Assembly (NCBI GenBank): GCA_030064955.1
Contig: JASJDW010000018.1
Span: forward strand, 1 to 39,135
DNA from: Crocosphaera sp.
GTDB taxonomy: Bacteria; Cyanobacteriota; Cyanobacteriia; Cyanobacteriales; Microcystaceae
Direction: 5' to 3'
DNA length: 39,135 nucleotides
In this document: positions 19,931 through 27,706 of the stretch, piece by piece
How the letters are laid out: each line of letters begins with the position of its first letter
Position numbering within the stretch: position 1 is the stretch's first letter
Translations under genes and position numbers: made by a program
The notes under the pieces: generated by a model
What the model saw: only the letters and a program-made list of their open reading frames with translations
What the model was told of the DNA's origin: nothing
Databases searched by the model: none

Positions 19931-20137
19931 ATGTTCCGTCGGAAAAATTTACCGGCTTGCAAACCTGAGCCTCCTATCACTTGTGAACATCTTTTAGTTG
20001 CTGTCATTATCATTTTGCTTTTTGGGTTTAGTTTCTCTGTTTCCATCCTAAAAGATATTAATGAGAATCTGAGGCATGAAGAAACAAACCAAGGCTACAC
20101 AATCCCAGAAGTCCCTATTGCTCCTTATCGTCGCTAG
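19931..20137 (+). CDS. Small membrane protein of unknown function
   Basis: This 68-residue protein has one strong hydrophobic segment, LLVAVIIILLFGFSFSVSIL (about 21-40), after a short basic N-terminus containing Cys9 and Cys18. A polar, proline-containing C-terminus follows. I do not recognise a family. A promoter-like sequence lies about 50 bases upstream and a weak AAGAGAG box lies 7 bases before the ATG. Its last 62 bases overlap the start of the next reading frame (20076), suggesting coupled translation of two exported or membrane proteins. Confidence 0.5.
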   Translation: MFRRKNLPACKPEPPITCEHLLVAVIIILLFGFSFSVSILKDINENLRHEETNQGYTIPEVPIAPYRR

Positions 20138-20549
20138 TTTTAGACTCTATTATCCTTGGCTAATTATTGCCGCGATCGCTTCCTTATTTCTTTTTCCATT
20201 TTCTGGACTCGTTGCTGTTAGTTCTCAACCATAAACAAGAGTTAAAACTATTGTTAAAGAGACTAAGATTAATTATACAAAGTATCCTAAAGTCTTAGTG
20301 TTTGTTGGGGATAAAAATAACCGGGGAAAGGGTAAATTAATCGCTGTTAATGCTAAAGCGGGGAAGATTGACGGGGCTTGGAACGCAGTTAGCGGTGTGG
20401 GGGGAAGAGAGGATCAGCCTATGCGGGGGCCGATTCCCTCAATGGTAAGAGTGAACACAACCCGTTACGGAGAATTTCTCCACCGGAAGACGCTCTATAT
20501 ACATGACTACTATTTTAGGAAATATGCCTCTAATCTTTGCATCCCTTAA
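20076..20549 (+). pseudogene. Broken secreted protein, DUF2778/L,D-transpeptidase-like remnant
   Basis: A frame opens at ATG 20076 (preceded by GAGG) with a basic N-terminus and a long hydrophobic signal/anchor (about residues 14-49, ending SGLVAVSSQ). It meets TAA at 20232-20234, then continues in exactly the same frame to TAA at 20547. The downstream part reads KVLVFVGDKNNRGKG, AWNAVSG, RGPIP and ends YASNLCIP. Strand-GPIP and a late IH...S..CI motif resemble small peptidoglycan-acting proteins of the DUF2778 type, but the usual HG and SxGC residues are altered (IHD, SNLC). A single C-to-T change (CAA to TAA) explains the stop. I read it as a decaying gene; the family assignment is tentative. 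Confidence 0.5.
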
Positions 20550-20601
20550 TAGATAAGGCTTTTAGGACTTTATAGTAGATTTGTATGGGTGAAGTTCAGA
20601 T

Positions 20602-20706
20602 CTATTGTCTCTTGACATAATCTGTCTTTTCTCCTTTCTTTTTATCTCCTGTTTCATCGATCATTACTAGGATTTTCTCTTCCTTGCCCGGAATGTCAGC
20701 TGAGCG
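20602..20706 (-). mobile_element. IS701-like transposase relic
   Basis: Read on the minus strand, 34 codons give ILVMIDETGDKKKGEKTDYV followed by KRQ and a stop. IDETGDxKKGxxTDYVxRQ is the hallmark around the first catalytic aspartate of IS701-family DDE transposases, common in cyanobacteria. Stops bound it on both sides, and the flanking frames do not continue the protein, so only a fragment is left. It marks former insertion-sequence activity right at the edge of the injection-system cluster. Confidence 0.7.
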
Positions 20707-20922
20707 TTATACATTTTGTAAATTTATAGGAGCTATATGTAGCATATTATTCGATAATAAAAATGTGATATAAGTTTGTACACGAGTTCTTCGCGATCTT
20801 TGCCTAGTTCAAAAGAAGCACTTAGATCAACAAGATAACAGGATTTACTTTTCAAACAGCTTCTAAGCTAGACTTCGTCCACAATTAAGAACTTGATTGT
20901 CCTTGTAGAGCAAAATCCCCGG

Positions 20923-21113
20923 CAATGCTACTCGGTTAAGCTCAAAACCCTAGTTGAGACTGCAAGGGAGAGGGGAGCAGGGGGCGGGGGAGAAAAACGA
21001 AAATCCCTTAAGGTGCGCGCATCCAAGGCAAGGTTCCCTCGCCTTGGGTCACACCTCTCCCTGCTCCTCTGCTTGCCTTAAAGAAAAGTCAAAATCCTTA
21101 ACCGAGAGTATTG
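20923..21113. mobile_element. 191-bp foldback (MITE-like) element
   Basis: The ends are inverted repeats: CAATGCTACTCGGTTAAG (20923-20940) and, on the opposite strand, CAATACTCTCGGTTAAG (21097-21113), differing by one substitution and one indel. Inside, a second inverted pair (GGGAGCAGGG at about 20973-20982 against CCCTGCTCC at about 21059-21067) flanks a central hairpin, CCAAGGC / GCCTTGG (21023-21047). There is no transposase. This layout fits a non-autonomous, hairpin-forming element mobilised in trans. Target-site duplications were not clear by eye. Confidence 0.65.
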
Positions 21114-21232
21114 AAACCCCTGGCTTTTTGACAACAACTTTTTCCATATTACTGATTAGCTGTGACATCGAAAAAGTAGAACTAAATCCTCACAATGGTT
21201 TCGGCGTTTGGGTCGTGTTGCGTTGCTAGAAA

Positions 21233-23488
21233 ATGGAAAAAGTTGAGCTTAGAAAAAGAGTTTTGCTTGGAAATTCAGATGAGAGGGCGGGTGAAGAGAT
21301 GAAAAAAACATTGGAAGTCCTGTTGGAAAAAGCGGAACCGAAGACTGATAAGTCGTATTGGCTCACCCTTCTCCCCGCCTTGCAACGACTTGATAGCCTG
21401 CTGGAAGAAGCCGTGACTGTTGCAGAGACTGTTTATGGTTTTGAGGCAGCAACCGACCTTTATCGCGGTCTCTACATTAATCAGGATGAGGTTGAGAGCT
21501 TATTAGCCCGTGAGCCGGGGATGTCTCTCTTTCAAATCAATGGGAAGGGGAGTGAGGAGGTTCTTCCAGAGTGTGAAAGGGAGGGGCATTCTTCACTTGC
21601 TTGGCTACAGAAAGCCTATGGCTTATCCGATTTCGATTTGGACATCATCCTAATTGCCCTCGCTCCCGAACTTGATCGCCGCTACGAGCGGATCTACGCC
21701 TATCTGCAGGATAACGTCAGCCGCCGCCGGCCGAGCGTTGATTTAGTCTTAAATCTGCTTTGCGCCAACGCAGCTGAACGACTGGAGCGGCGGGTTCACT
21801 TTGGGGCGGATGCTCCCCTGATTGAGCAGGGCCTGATTTGCCTAGTCTCTGAACCCAATTACCCCAAAGCGACGCTGCTGGCTCAAACCCTCAAGTTGGA
21901 CGAGCAGGTCGTCCGCTTGCTCTTGGGACAGCAGAATTTGGATTCTCGTTTAATTTCCTTTTGTCAGTGGAGCGAGCCCAAGCCTACTATGGCGGCGGCG
22001 GAATTGCCTCTCAACCCAGAGCGGTGGGAGAAACTGTCTGCCCTGGCGGTGAAGGCCTGGTCAACCCGCCAACCGCTGCGGCTCTATTTTCACGGCCCCC
22101 GGGGAGTGGGAAAACGGCGAGTGGCGGAATTGCTAGCCGCCGAGGTGGGAGCGCCGTTGTTGGTTGTGGCTCTGAGCCATGTCATGGAGGCAAAAATAGA
22201 CTTTGAGCCATGGGTCAGGCTCCTTTTTCGAGAGGCATTCTTCCAGAGGGCTATCGTCTATTTAGACAGACTGGAGGTGATGCAGGACGAGGGACGGACT
22301 ATCTCTGAGCAGATCCTCCTAGATGCTCTGGCACAAGATTCGGGGATCGCCATCCTGTCGGGAACCCAGCCCTGGCAGCCAGAGGTGGATACACCACTGG
22401 GTGTAGTCCAGGTACCTTTCACCATGCCTGAGTTTGCCCAGCGGCGGAATTGCTGGTCGCATCAATTAGCGATCGCGGGTATGACTCTCCCCGGTACTGA
22501 CTTCGATGCCCTGGCGAGCCGCTTCCGACTCACTCTGGCTCAAATTGCCGAAGCGGTGGCGACGGCCTGCAACGGCTCTGATGGGCATGGGAGTAGTCTT
22601 GCCGGTCAGCCATCGCTTGAAACGTTGTTCGCGGCAGCACGCCAGCAGTCGGGGCAGGATTTAGCGGCTTTGGCTCGCCAAATTGAGCCAGTGTACACCT
22701 GGGAAGATCTGATCCTGCCAGAGGATGCTCTGGCGCAACTGCGAGAACTGTGTCGGCGGGTGACTCATCGGCATCAGGTGTTGGAGGGCTGGGGGTTTAA
22801 CCGCAAGTTGTCGTTAGGTAAGGGGGTAAATGCGCTGTTTTCTGGCCCGAGCGGTACGGGCAAAACCATGGCGGCGGAGGTGGTTGCCAATGAATTGGGA
22901 TTGGACTTGTACAAACTCGATCTCTCGGGGGTGGTGAGCAAGTACATCGGCGAGACGGAGAAGAATCTGAATCGCATCTTCCAGGCGGCGGAGAACGCTA
23001 ATGCCATTTTGTTTTTTGATGAGGCGGATGCATTGTTCGGCAAGCGCTCGGAGGTGCGGGATTCTCATGATCGCTATGCCAATATTGAGATCAGCTATTT
23101 GTTGCAAAAGATGGAAGAGTATGAGGGCTTATCAATTCTGGCGACGAATTTGAACCGAAATATGGACGAAGCCTTCGTGCGTCGACTGACGTTTACGATT
23201 CCGTTTCCGTTTCCAGATGAAGCCCATCGCTATCGCATCTGGCAAACGGTTTGGCCTCAAGAAGTACCTTTGGCAGACGACGTGGATTTAGAAGGGATTG
23301 CTCGCCAGTTCAAATTGGCGGGAGGCAATATCAAGAATATTGCCCTGGCTGCGGCTTTTCTGGCGGTAGAGGAAGAGAGTGCGATCGCCATGTACCATCT
23401 ACTTCAGGCAACACGGCGAGAGTATCAGAAAATGGGCAAAAACTTGTCTGAGGTCGAACTGAAAGGGATAGCAAAAGGTAGTTCGTAG
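21233..23488 (+). CDS. AAA+ ATPase of the contractile injection system (Pvc15/Afp15-like)
   Basis: This is a 751-residue protein of the eCIS-associated AAA ATPase family, thought to help assemble or release the particle. An N-terminal helical region contains YWLTLLPALQRLDSLLEEAV and DLYRGLYINQDEV. A degenerate AAA module with GPRGVGKR (288-295; the usual Ser/Thr after Lys is Arg) comes next. The active C-terminal AAA module has Walker A GPSGTGKT (538-545), Walker B ILFFDEADALFG (592-603), a sensor-1 ILATNLNRN and arginines in DEAFVRRLTF. An internal ATG at 21299 (residue 23), preceded by GGTGAAGAG, may be the real start. It is the first clearly GC-richer gene and heads the eCIS block. Confidence 0.88.
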   Translation: MEKVELRKRVLLGNSDERAGEEMKKTLEVLLEKAEPKTDKSYWLTLLPALQRLDSLLEEAVTVAETVYGFEAATDLYRGLYINQDEVESLLAREPGMSLFQINGKGSEEVLPECEREGHSSLAWLQKAYGLSDFDLDIILIALAPELDRRYERIYAYLQDNVSRRRPSVDLVLNLLCANAAERLERRVHFGADAPLIEQGLICLVSEPNYPKATLLAQTLKLDEQVVRLLLGQQNLDSRLISFCQWSEPKPTMAAAELPLNPERWEKLSALAVKAWSTRQPLRLYFHGPRGVGKRRVAELLAAEVGAPLLVVALSHVMEAKIDFEPWVRLLFREAFFQRAIVYLDRLEVMQDEGRTISEQILLDALAQDSGIAILSGTQPWQPEVDTPLGVVQVPFTMPEFAQRRNCWSHQLAIAGMTLPGTDFDALASRFRLTLAQIAEAVATACNGSDGHGSSLAGQPSLETLFAAARQQSGQDLAALARQIEPVYTWEDLILPEDALAQLRELCRRVTHRHQVLEGWGFNRKLSLGKGVNALFSGPSGTGKTMAAEVVANELGLDLYKLDLSGVVSKYIGETEKNLNRIFQAAENANAILFFDEADALFGKRSEVRDSHDRYANIEISYLLQKMEEYEGLSILATNLNRNMDEAFVRRLTFTIPFPFPDEAHRYRIWQTVWPQEVPLADDVDLEGIARQFKLAGGNIKNIALAAAFLAVEEESAIAMYHLLQATRREYQKMGKNLSEVELKGIAKGSS

Positions 23489-23575
23489 TTATAGCAGGAG
23501 AAGTTTAGAAGTTTAGCTTCTCAAATCCATTTCCAAAAGAGGTACGTTAACAAGATCAGAGGAGAGGGATTAAGC

Positions 23576-25120
23576 ATGGTGAGACAAATTTCCAGAAAAT
23601 TCTTAAGAGATCAAGAAATCGAAAATTCTAAGGGATTCTTGGCTAAGGACTCGCGTCCGGCTACTACCTCTGGATATGATGGGAACATCTTGGCTCTCCA
23701 AGATGCAGTTGGCAATCAGGCGCTCAGCAATTTGTTAGCAGATAGCGACAACTCATCATCTCCAGAAACTGGGCTTGAGTCTAAATATGACCGTGAGCAG
23801 ACTCAAGGTTCCACATTACCCCTCATCGTACAAAGGGTATTGCGATCATCTGGTGAACCTCTGGCCAGAAAAGTCCGTGGTTCTATGGAATCTCACTTTG
23901 ATTCTGACTTCAGTCAAGTCAGGGTTCACCACAATTCTGAGGCGATTAAATCAGCGAAAGCAATTGGTGCCAGGGCTTATACCGTCGGACGGCATATCGT
24001 ATTTGGAGCTAGACAATATACACCGCAAACGAATGAAGGGAAACGACTACTGAGCCACGAATTGGTTCACCTAGTACAGCAAAGAGCAAGCAACGCAACC
24101 TTGGGACAAATGTCCTTGATTCGGCAGAATCATGGGGCCGAGCGTGAAGCCCAACACCTTACTAATTTGCTCTCTAATGGTCAAGTTGTGAGCCCTCATC
24201 AATCGATACCCGTTAATACTATTGCTTGCAACCCAGACGATGGATTAACCATCTCACCAACTGACCCCAATTTACGGCGTATTAATCCCATCGATGAACG
24301 GGCTTTACCTGGTGCTACAGAAAGGGTGAGGGCAGGAACTTATGCTCCGGTGAGCATTTTAAGGTATAATCCCGGTCCAGGAACTGTCATGGTAGTGACT
24401 GAGGGGGTTCATAGAGTTCAAGCAGCAATTAATGAGCGTATTAGCAGTATTCGTTACGTTCAAGTCACCGAAGCTCAAGTCAGGGCAGAGTTTCAGCATC
24501 GAGGATTAAATTTTGATGATTGGATGCAAAGAAACCTTAGTCGCTTTGATATTCCTTCTGGACCTAGGGGAGGGGGAGGTCGCTCAGGCGGCGGCACTTC
24601 AGGTAGAAGGAGAAGACGCTCAAGAGGTGGAGGAGAGAGATCAGGTGGAAGTAGTTTCCGCTCAGGAGGTGAACGAAGAGGAGTTGCACCACCAAGACCT
24701 TCAATACCACAGCCAACTATACCAGCCGTAACTCCCAGAAGAAGGACTAGAGCTTTACGGGGAGGAGCGGCAGCAATGATTGGCCAACTTTTGGGCAGCG
24801 CTATTCAATCAATTGGTGATATTGGTATCCAGAGACGTATCCAGAGTGAGCTGCAACAAAGATGGTCAGGGATTACACAATATCGAACAGATAACCCTAA
24901 TCAGGGCGTGCTTGTGGTCATCACACTCCAAGAATGGGCAACCCCAGATTTTTTAGGCAGACGAGCACGAAGTTTTCTTTCTTTGACTACTGCCTATGGA
25001 GGTCGGACAGAGGCGGAAGCTATACGCCGTTGGCAGGCTACACCGCGATTACTACAAGGACCAGCGCGTGGTTGGCGACCTAGGACACAATACCTGTGGA
25101 TTCCGCCACTGTCACCCTAG
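23576..25120 (+). CDS. DUF4157 putative eCIS effector 1, with ParB-like segment
   Basis: The 514-residue protein has a short N-terminal LALQDAVGNQALSNLL motif (39-54). A DUF4157 metalloprotease-like domain (about 90-170) follows, with zinc motif HELVH (161-165). A segment around 257-298 carries GVHRVQAAINERISSIRYVQV, whose GxHRxxAA resembles the ParB/Srx-fold core. A Gly/Arg/Ser-rich linker covers 329-400, and there is a C-terminal domain of unknown fold (GAAAMIGQLLGSAIQ onward). DUF4157 proteins are common near contractile injection systems and are proposed cargo or toxins. A purine-rich site GAGGAGAGGG precedes the ATG. It lies between the ATPase and a second DUF4157 gene. The toxic activity is unknown; the ParB-like idea is weak. 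Confidence 0.8.
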   Translation: MVRQISRKFLRDQEIENSKGFLAKDSRPATTSGYDGNILALQDAVGNQALSNLLADSDNSSSPETGLESKYDREQTQGSTLPLIVQRVLRSSGEPLARKVRGSMESHFDSDFSQVRVHHNSEAIKSAKAIGARAYTVGRHIVFGARQYTPQTNEGKRLLSHELVHLVQQRASNATLGQMSLIRQNHGAEREAQHLTNLLSNGQVVSPHQSIPVNTIACNPDDGLTISPTDPNLRRINPIDERALPGATERVRAGTYAPVSILRYNPGPGTVMVVTEGVHRVQAAINERISSIRYVQVTEAQVRAEFQHRGLNFDDWMQRNLSRFDIPSGPRGGGGRSGGGTSGRRRRRSRGGGERSGGSSFRSGGERRGVAPPRPSIPQPTIPAVTPRRRTRALRGGAAAMIGQLLGSAIQSIGDIGIQRRIQSELQQRWSGITQYRTDNPNQGVLVVITLQEWATPDFLGRRARSFLSLTTAYGGRTEAEAIRRWQATPRLLQGPARGWRPRTQYLWIPPLSP

Positions 25121-25204
25121 AAGGTTACGAGTTCACCTACCCAAGATCTATATAGATATCGAGGGCAGTCTGCATTGCATCAAAATAATGAGGTCGAAAT
25201 AATT

Positions 25205-26740
25205 ATGATTGGGCCTATTGCCACCAAAAAATCAAATGATAGAAGTGTGAACCAGGAGCTAGGTATGGCTACAAGGCAATCTTATCAACCTGTTTCCTAT
25301 GGTCTAAAGACTGACATCCTGGCACTACAGCGCGATGTCGGTAATCAAGCGGTTTGCCAGTTATTGCAAACAAGTGAAGGTCATTCAGGTGTGATTCAAA
25401 CCAAACTGAAGGTTAATCGGCCTGGAGATCGATATGAACAGGAAGCTGATCGCATTGCAGATCAAGTAATGCGAATGCCAGAACCATCGGTTCAACAGCA
25501 GATGAAGCCGGAAGCGGAAGAAGAAGAAGAGATGCTTCAAACTAAAGCCACTTCAGGTCAATCTCCTAATGTATCCGCCATCCTCCCAAACCGCATTAAC
25601 GCTTTACGGGGAAGTGGTCAGCCCTTGCCGCAATCTGAACGAGCGTTTTTTGAATCCCGCTTTGGTAGTGATTTTTCTCAAGTTCATGTTCATGCAGATA
25701 GTCAGGCAGCTGAGATGGCAGCATCGGTCAATGCCCGTGCCTTTACCTTAGGGCAGGATATCGTGTTTGGGGCTGGACAGTACGCACCTGGAACAATAAA
25801 AGGGAAACATCTATTGGCCCATGAACTTACCCACACTATTCAGCAGGCTAGTATGCCAGAGTTTTCCATCCAGCGTGCGGAGGTGGATGAGGCCGCAACA
25901 GGTATCGATTGCCCTACTCTGCGTGACGGAACCGCTGCGCTGAACGCAGAGGTGAACCGACGCCTTACTTCGGTGCGCACCGCACTGACTGACAGAGCCC
26001 GCGCAGCTACTCCATCCTTAGTAGGACCACCATCCATCTCTGGGTCAGATATGGTTGAGGAAGCTTACAATCAGTTGGGAGCACCCTATCTCCCACATCT
26101 TGCATTGATTGAACAATGGTCAAACTCCCATCTACCCCATCGGGGGGGAGGGACCGGATTGAATGTAATTACTGGCACCAGGTATGAACACATCCCGTTC
26201 CGAATGCGCTTTATCTACGGGTATTTAGCGCCTGTGGTTAAACTCAACGGTATTTGCGTCGGAACAGATAAAATAGGGCACATGTTCCAGCAGGGGTTTC
26301 AATACTATTACATCTCTCAAAGGGGGCGGGTTGCCGGTACTATGACTGGACTAGGCCGAGGAGACCAGTATGCACGCGCCTGGGGTGAGTGGATGGAGGG
26401 GGAACTCAGTCCGGCCACTCGTGGTAATCCGGCCATTATGGCTTGGCTGCGCAGGATGTCACGGGGGGCTGCGGGATCGGTAGGCATTCGTGGCCAAAGG
26501 CAGGGACACTTTGGTCTAGCGTCTACTGGAGTCCACTCACGGGGCGATTTGGCTGCCAATGAGGCCGGAATGAGGTTCTACCGTGATTTGCTTGGCAACC
26601 CCTACATGACGTTTGATATCAACCGCTATATTACCCCGGATTGGAACGAGCAAGTTTCGGGCAATATTTACAGCCGCACGCTTGGAGCAGCTGTCAGAAG
26701 GTCCGGACGGTTGGGTTCACGTGATGTGGTGCGGCCCTAG
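25205..26740 (+). CDS. DUF4157 putative eCIS effector 2
   Basis: I start at the ATG at 25205 (MIGPIATKK), which has GAGG upstream; the frame opens 30 bases earlier. Features of the 511 residues are LALQRDVGNQAVCQLL (39-54), matching effector 1, and a linker with a run of acidic residues (103-109). DUF4157 with HELTH (206-210) follows. The C-terminal region of about 270 residues (from about 235) has GTDKIGHMFQQGFQYYY (353-369), WGEWMEGEL and STGVHSRGDLAANEAGMRFYRDL (about 440-462). The C-terminal part has clustered His, Asp and Glu as in a metalloenzyme, but I cannot name the family. Base composition is GC-richer in the second half, suggesting domain exchange. It probably is cargo of the injection system. 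Confidence 0.8.
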   Translation: MIGPIATKKSNDRSVNQELGMATRQSYQPVSYGLKTDILALQRDVGNQAVCQLLQTSEGHSGVIQTKLKVNRPGDRYEQEADRIADQVMRMPEPSVQQQMKPEAEEEEEMLQTKATSGQSPNVSAILPNRINALRGSGQPLPQSERAFFESRFGSDFSQVHVHADSQAAEMAASVNARAFTLGQDIVFGAGQYAPGTIKGKHLLAHELTHTIQQASMPEFSIQRAEVDEAATGIDCPTLRDGTAALNAEVNRRLTSVRTALTDRARAATPSLVGPPSISGSDMVEEAYNQLGAPYLPHLALIEQWSNSHLPHRGGGTGLNVITGTRYEHIPFRMRFIYGYLAPVVKLNGICVGTDKIGHMFQQGFQYYYISQRGRVAGTMTGLGRGDQYARAWGEWMEGELSPATRGNPAIMAWLRRMSRGAAGSVGIRGQRQGHFGLASTGVHSRGDLAANEAGMRFYRDLLGNPYMTFDINRYITPDWNEQVSGNIYSRTLGAAVRRSGRLGSRDVVRP

Positions 26741-26792
26741 ATCCAGCTACGCGAGCTTTCTTTGAAACCTGATGTGGAGTGTACATATTCTT

Positions 26793-27650
26793 ATGATTAG
26801 CGATTTTGATCGAACACTAGAAAAGTTATTGGAACGGGAGTTTGGCACACCCTTGCCTTTCGACCTGTCTTTTGCAATGCCGAAGAAGGAGTTTACACCG
26901 ATCTCGACTGATAAGAATACGCTCAATTGCTATTTGTATGACATCAGTGAAGATCGGGAGCTACGTAGGGTAGACCCCTTACTGAGTCGCAATCCAGATG
27001 GGACAGTGGAAAACACTCCAGCACCGGCGAGAATTAGGTTGTCTTATTGCATCACCGCCTGGAGTCCAGCTCAAACAACGCCCGCGACTGAGCCAGAGCT
27101 GGACGAACATAGATTGCTCAGTCAGGTGTTGAAGGTTCTTCTGAAATACCCCGTGTTACCTGCCGATGTGCTGGTAGGGACACTGATAGGTCAAGAACCA
27201 CTACTGCCAACAACAGTAGTCATGCCTAGCGATAAGAAGAGCACTAGCGAGTTTTGGAATGCCGTTGGAGGACAACTGCGTCCTTCTTTGGACTATGGCG
27301 TAACCATTTCCCTAGTCTACCAACCTGCCATAACTGGTCCTATGGTCACCACTGGAATCACGAGTTACCAACCTGATCTACATACAGGTCAAGCAGATGA
27401 ATGGATTCAAATTGGGGGATATGTCACTGATAATGCTACCTCACCGCATCCCATTGCCAATGCCTGGGTACTCTTAACCGAAACAGGACAAACCAAAATC
27501 ACCGATAACGAGGGTCGTTTTAGCTTTGGCCGTCTGCGGCAGGGAAACTACACCCTTCGGGTACGTGCCGTTGACTATCAGGAAGGGGGGCGACCGATTC
27601 AGGTTCCAGCTTCCAGTGGGGAATATAACGTACAACTGATCCCAACTTAA
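26793..27650 (+). CDS. DUF4255 / Pvc16-like tail terminator with carboxypeptidase-like C-domain
   Basis: The DUF4255 (Pvc16 N-terminal) family caps the distal end of contractile injection particles. I start at MISDFDRTLEKLLERE (26793); the frame opens at 26772. The N-terminal 190 residues carry the family pattern (LNCYLYDISEDRELRR, PARIRLSYCITAWSP, EHRLLSQVLKVLLKYPVLP). After a linker, residues about 205-285 form a carboxypeptidase-regulatory-like (prealbumin-type) beta domain: IANAWVLLTETGQTKITDNE and GRFSFGRLRQGNYTLRV. Such surface Ig-like domains are seen on some family members and could decorate the particle end. It stands just before the sheath gene. Confidence 0.85.
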   Translation: MISDFDRTLEKLLEREFGTPLPFDLSFAMPKKEFTPISTDKNTLNCYLYDISEDRELRRVDPLLSRNPDGTVENTPAPARIRLSYCITAWSPAQTTPATEPELDEHRLLSQVLKVLLKYPVLPADVLVGTLIGQEPLLPTTVVMPSDKKSTSEFWNAVGGQLRPSLDYGVTISLVYQPAITGPMVTTGITSYQPDLHTGQADEWIQIGGYVTDNATSPHPIANAWVLLTETGQTKITDNEGRFSFGRLRQGNYTLRVRAVDYQEGGRPIQVPASSGEYNVQLIPT

Positions 27651-27706
27651 GTTCAAAAAAATTACCAACTTTATTTTGAGTTTTTAAACTAACAGAGGAG
27701 AAAAAA

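Larger units (their letters stand above)
20550..21232. other. Gene-free junction region
   Basis: These 683 bases carry no intact gene. They hold an IS701-like transposase relic (20602-20706, minus) and a foldback element (20923-21113), both listed separately. The remaining AT-rich DNA (20707-20922) shows nothing I recognise. The open frames here in the plus strand overlap the foldback element and have no coding character. This is the border between the AT-rich chromosome and the more GC-rich injection-system cluster. Confidence 0.7.

Noticed and set aside
20893-21229. Two overlapping plus-strand frames upstream of the ATPase
   Set aside because: They run through the foldback element; their Gly/Arg-rich sequence comes from the palindromic DNA.
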